A stretch of 64,000 nt of DNA from Rhopalosiphum padi (lineage: Eukaryota; Arthropoda; Insecta; Hemiptera; Aphididae): contig NC_083598.1 in NCBI RefSeq assembly GCF_020882245.1, forward strand, positions 27,565,858 to 27,629,857, given 5' to 3'. The notes under the pieces are model-generated. The model made no database searches. It was not told the DNA's origin and worked only from the letters and a program-made list of their open reading frames with translations. The position numbers and the translations under genes were made by a program. Shown here one piece after another: positions 60,304 through 64,000 of this stretch. Within the stretch, counting starts at the first letter, position 1; each line of letters starts with the position of its first letter.

Positions 60304-63300
60304 TTAAATAATAATATAATTGTACAAAACAAAACAAAATTAAGCAAAAATTAAACGCATTTCAATTTGCTGAACATATCGATTGTTGATTGTTCAAAAA
60401 GAGAACAGTCACATTCAACAAACGCTGGTTTAATTTATATATGTATTTACACACTCACATACATATTTTACTTTGTCCGTCATATTTTTTTTTTGTGCGC
60501 GTGTGTGAATTTGTACCTACGCTTATACCATTATTCAAAATTCACCCTCCACAAGCATTTATTATTAACTCAGGACAGCATTTCGATAATCAATCTGATG
60601 AAAATTTATAGTAGGCCGAAAATGTTATTGTTGATATTTCGATAACCATATTGAATTCAAGATTATATTATTTAATCAGACTTTATAAACACGAAAAAAA
60701 AATGTATTACTGTTCTATCGTTTACGTTTCCATCCCAAAACTATATGTATTATTGATGAATTCGTTATAATATGCTGCGTAAAAGTGGTTAACATGGCAT
60801 TAGTCAAGTTATACTAATGACAATTTTATGAACACTACAGCATGATACAATAATATCAATGTAAAATACTATGAGAAAAATATTAACATTTTTGTATCTT
60901 TTAAATTAATATTATGACAAAATTAATTTTTTTTATCCTGTATTTATATTCTATCATAATCTCATTTTAAAATATCTGTTTGATTTTTAAGTTAGCCTAA
61001 CAGTTGAAAAAAAAAGTTTATATTTCACAGAATCTAGAATACACTAATACCTCTTATAAAAATAATATGAGTGTATTTATTTTGAACTCTAAAATGAGCA
61101 TTATTTATAATTTTTTTTAAAAATGATAAAATATTGTTCAGTTATAAATAATCATGTAACATCAAACAATTGTACAAATGTATTACGAAAAAGTAGTTAA
61201 ACTTTTAAAAACATAATATTACAAACATAAATATAGGTAGATAAAAAAAAAAATGAATTTTAATATATTTTTAATTGAATAACAAAAAAATTTGAGTTTC
61301 TTATTAGAATGAATTGTGTCAACGAAACGAGTATAATAATAAATATATTTCCTCTCAAAAAAGCAGTCTTTTAGATAATAACTAACTAAATAAATAATTC
61401 TATATAATAAGTGGGTTGAGTAAATTAATAAGAAATTTGACTCAAGATAAAAATAAAATATCTTTAAAATAATTTTACATATTTATTTATATAATAATTA
61501 AAAAAACAATGACGGCGCAGTGTATATGCGATTTCGGTACATTGATGTGTAGGTGGCTTCGAACCGTAACCTATGCTTATTGAAAAATTAATTTGAAATT
61601 ATTTTGTTGTGATAATATTTTGGCTCAATAATGTAAATATTACCGGTGTTTGCACGTGTGACTAATAATATACTATTATAAAAATGTAATTATTTTTTTA
61701 TTTTCATATTATTAATAATATACTATTCAATAACATAATAGAATATTACAATTTACAAACATGTATAGATTTCAAGTGGAGTGACAACATTTTTTTTAAC
61801 TGCATTCTTACCATTAATTCAATTATTAATTTATTAAACAGTAAGTTATGGATCTTCGGTCGTTGGATTTTTGATATTAGAAATACTAGTTTGACGTCAA
61901 ATTAGTGGTAATAAAAATAAACGACTTCATAATAGCACTATCGATGGTTATTGCATTATTTTTACACAGTTGTGATGTTGGTGAGAGACTGATTTATTAA
62001 TATGGAATAGAAAATAAAAAATACAAAATCAATCTATAAATACCATAATTTTAGATTACACAATAAGTTCACACGAAGTTTAGGTTAATATAAAATAAAA
62101 TAAATAAAAATAAAATATGATTGAATTAGCTGATAATAAATAGTCTAGGAAATGGTTGAAGGAACCATTAATTGATAGAACTTCATGATGTTGAGCAGTG
62201 GAAGTCAGACAATCAATAAGTTGTGACATCATGTTAAGACGAGGATAGAATTTTAATGTAAAATTATTATTTTACATTCTTGGTTTTGTGATATTGGTGC
62301 GGAATATATACGTCTCGGAATATATAGATCTCGGATATACGTCGATTTAGAATGGATTTAAATTAATTAATGAACTTAAAAAGTTAAATTTAATTATTGT
62401 TTATAGAAGTAGGATTTGGTTTGAATGATTGGCGGTGGAGTTGAATGGTGGAAGTTGTTGACATTGTTGGTTCGAGATTTTGTTATGTTTACGGCTTAGT
62501 TTTTTTTGTATATTGTATATATTTTGTAGTTGGCAGGGTGAACATAACCCGCGGGAGTGACATGAAACACGTTCGCACTATCAGACTATCTACGCAGAAC
62601 TACTGAAAATTCGAAATTCATAAATAAAATATGATTTGAAAAAAAATGTTTTAATTCTTTGTTTCTATTACCACTATAAGTTAAAATATCTTTAGTTTTT
62701 AAAATTCTCATTGTAAATTGGATTGCGATGTGTTAAACTATGCATAAAAACGAGTTGCATAATAATCTGCACTTGAAAATGTAGGTCCTCATTTCAAAAG
62801 CAGATATCACATTTTCAGTGGAAACGAGGGGGTAAATTCAATATATAATACGAGTAAAAATGGGGACTAGTCCAAAAATTCAGAAATTAGAATTAAATAA
62901 CTTTATAGGAATATTGAAACTTTGGACAATGGAATAATGCCAACAAATATTTGTTTATGTTCAATATTTAAATCAAAGGCATACAATATAAACCGGTAAA
63001 ATTAACTCAGGGAAAGGATATTTAAAAACAAAAAAAAGATCAAGTATTCACATTATTATTTTTATTTACACGTGATTTATAAAGTGTTATATTTAGATTT
63101 TAGTGATAATACACACATGAATGATTTTTTTAAACATCAAATTCGTATAATTCTTAGTATTATTATAAAATTGTAGATTCTGAGTGGAGTGATATGTATG
63201 TATTAGCTTAACAATATAATAATATGTGACTTTTGCATATTTGTTTTTAGGTATGTGTATTTACAAAGTTTTTGATTAAAAAAACATTTTAACATATTAT

Positions 63301-64000
63301 TCTTGTCTGACAAAACCTAATAAAGACATAAGGAAGAAATAATCAGATAAATATTTATCATTTTATATATTTATAAATACTATATAATTTGATGGTTATT
63401 TGCATCGTACTGTATTATGAACACAAATTAAATAAATAAAAATTACACATCATGATATTATCAACAACATTTTGATATAATATTTGATTATATTTTTTAA
63501 CGTATCATAAGTATTATACAATATTAATATTATGATGATTTTATTTTAATAAATTATTATTTTCGTATATTAAATAGAATTTATCTGATTAATATTTACA
63601 CCTACCATGGTTATACGATATACTAAAAAATAAGTTTTTATTCAAATTGTCTATAAGCATATTGCTCATTATTTGATTATTCCCTTAAAAATATAATTAG
63701 GTCCATTGTTCACGTTCGTCAAAATCGTACAGTCACATCAATTATTAACTATTTATTAAAAATAAAAAGGAAACAATTTCGTGTGCACATTGCGATGTTC
63801 TATCATTATTTTAATTTCTCATTGTTAAATTAAACTAATTTCTGGCGAAGTCATTGAAATAAATTTTATTTGAAATCATTAGGAGATACTTATTTGAATG
63901 TTTCATATTCTGTTTTGCAATATAATTTATTTTTAGTTTTAGTGCATTAAGTATTACAATAATGCTATGTATCATGTAACATACAATTCAAAAGGTAAAC
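60304..64000. other. Intergenic or intronic, no gene seen
   Basis: AT-rich. It contains a 16-bp tandem pattern at 62301-62345 (ggaatatatacgtctc-like, about three units). A less AT-rich segment lies at 62400-62600 (ggcagggtgaacataacccgcggg). Around 63172 a sequence (tagattctgagtggag) looks like a transposon terminus. No coding sequence recognised. Confidence 0.5.
62301..62345. repeat. 16-bp tandem repeat, about three copies
   Basis: Units ggaatatatacgtctc, ggaatatatagatctc and a decayed ggatatacgtcg. Confidence 0.65.

Noticed and set aside
61500..61580. GGTTCGAAGCC on the minus strand, resembling a tRNA B box
   Set aside because: The flanking bases do not form the T stem, and no acceptor or anticodon stem could be folded.
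1..64000. CRISPR array, prophage, operon or other prokaryotic system
   Set aside because: Spliced eukaryotic gene structure and AT-rich repeats throughout; no regularly spaced repeats or bacterial gene order.

Overview
This is a very AT-rich stretch of animal nuclear DNA. It has spliced genes with GT-AG introns, abundant microsatellites and several small DNA transposons. The style of the sequence (AT-rich introns, frequent 'taggta/acctac' words, foldback MITEs) suggests an insect, probably a hemipteran such as an aphid; that assignment is an inference. There is no bacterial operon, CRISPR array, rRNA or recognisable tRNA.

Only one gene can be supported with confidence. It runs on the + strand from 406 (upstream exons lie off the left edge) to a stop codon at 41312-41314. 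Twelve coding exons join in one open frame of 1917 nt, giving 638 residues plus stop. It encodes the C-terminal two thirds of an AMPA-type ionotropic glutamate receptor subunit of the arthropod GluRI kind: the end of the amino-terminal domain, S1, M1, the M2 pore loop, M3, S2, M4 and a short cytoplasmic tail. Residue numbers below count from the first codon of the first exon in the window. The glutamate contacts (Y178, P233, T235, R240, S435, T436, E485) and the S2 disulfide cysteines (C498, C551) are present. The channel core is unusual: the near-invariant M3 motif SYTANLAAF reads SYVSNFTAY, the M1-M2 loop has lost SPYEW and gained glycine-rich sequence, and the pore tip reads TQQAC instead of MQQGC.

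Layout: 1-405 intron end; 406-7274 end of the amino-terminal domain and start of S1 (four exons); 13894-16802 rest of S1, M1 and pore; 26718-28594 M3 and most of S2; 31451-32674 flip/flop-equivalent exon and M4; 40617-41314 cytoplasmic tail; 41315 to perhaps 43.7 kb 3'UTR, probably with its own intron. Introns hold a pogo-like transposon remnant (24169-25034), a foldback repeat (3464-4020), inverted repeats near 33.6/34.15 kb and many simple repeats. From 43.7 kb to the end I see no convincing protein gene. That part holds a 415-bp long-TIR MITE flanked by TTAA (49471-49893), several less AT-rich patches, and a weak candidate terminal exon on the minus strand at 60260-60300. I did not find a clearly new biological system. 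The strongest leads are the altered channel gating motif and the alternative-splicing and RNA-editing options at conserved positions of the receptor gene.
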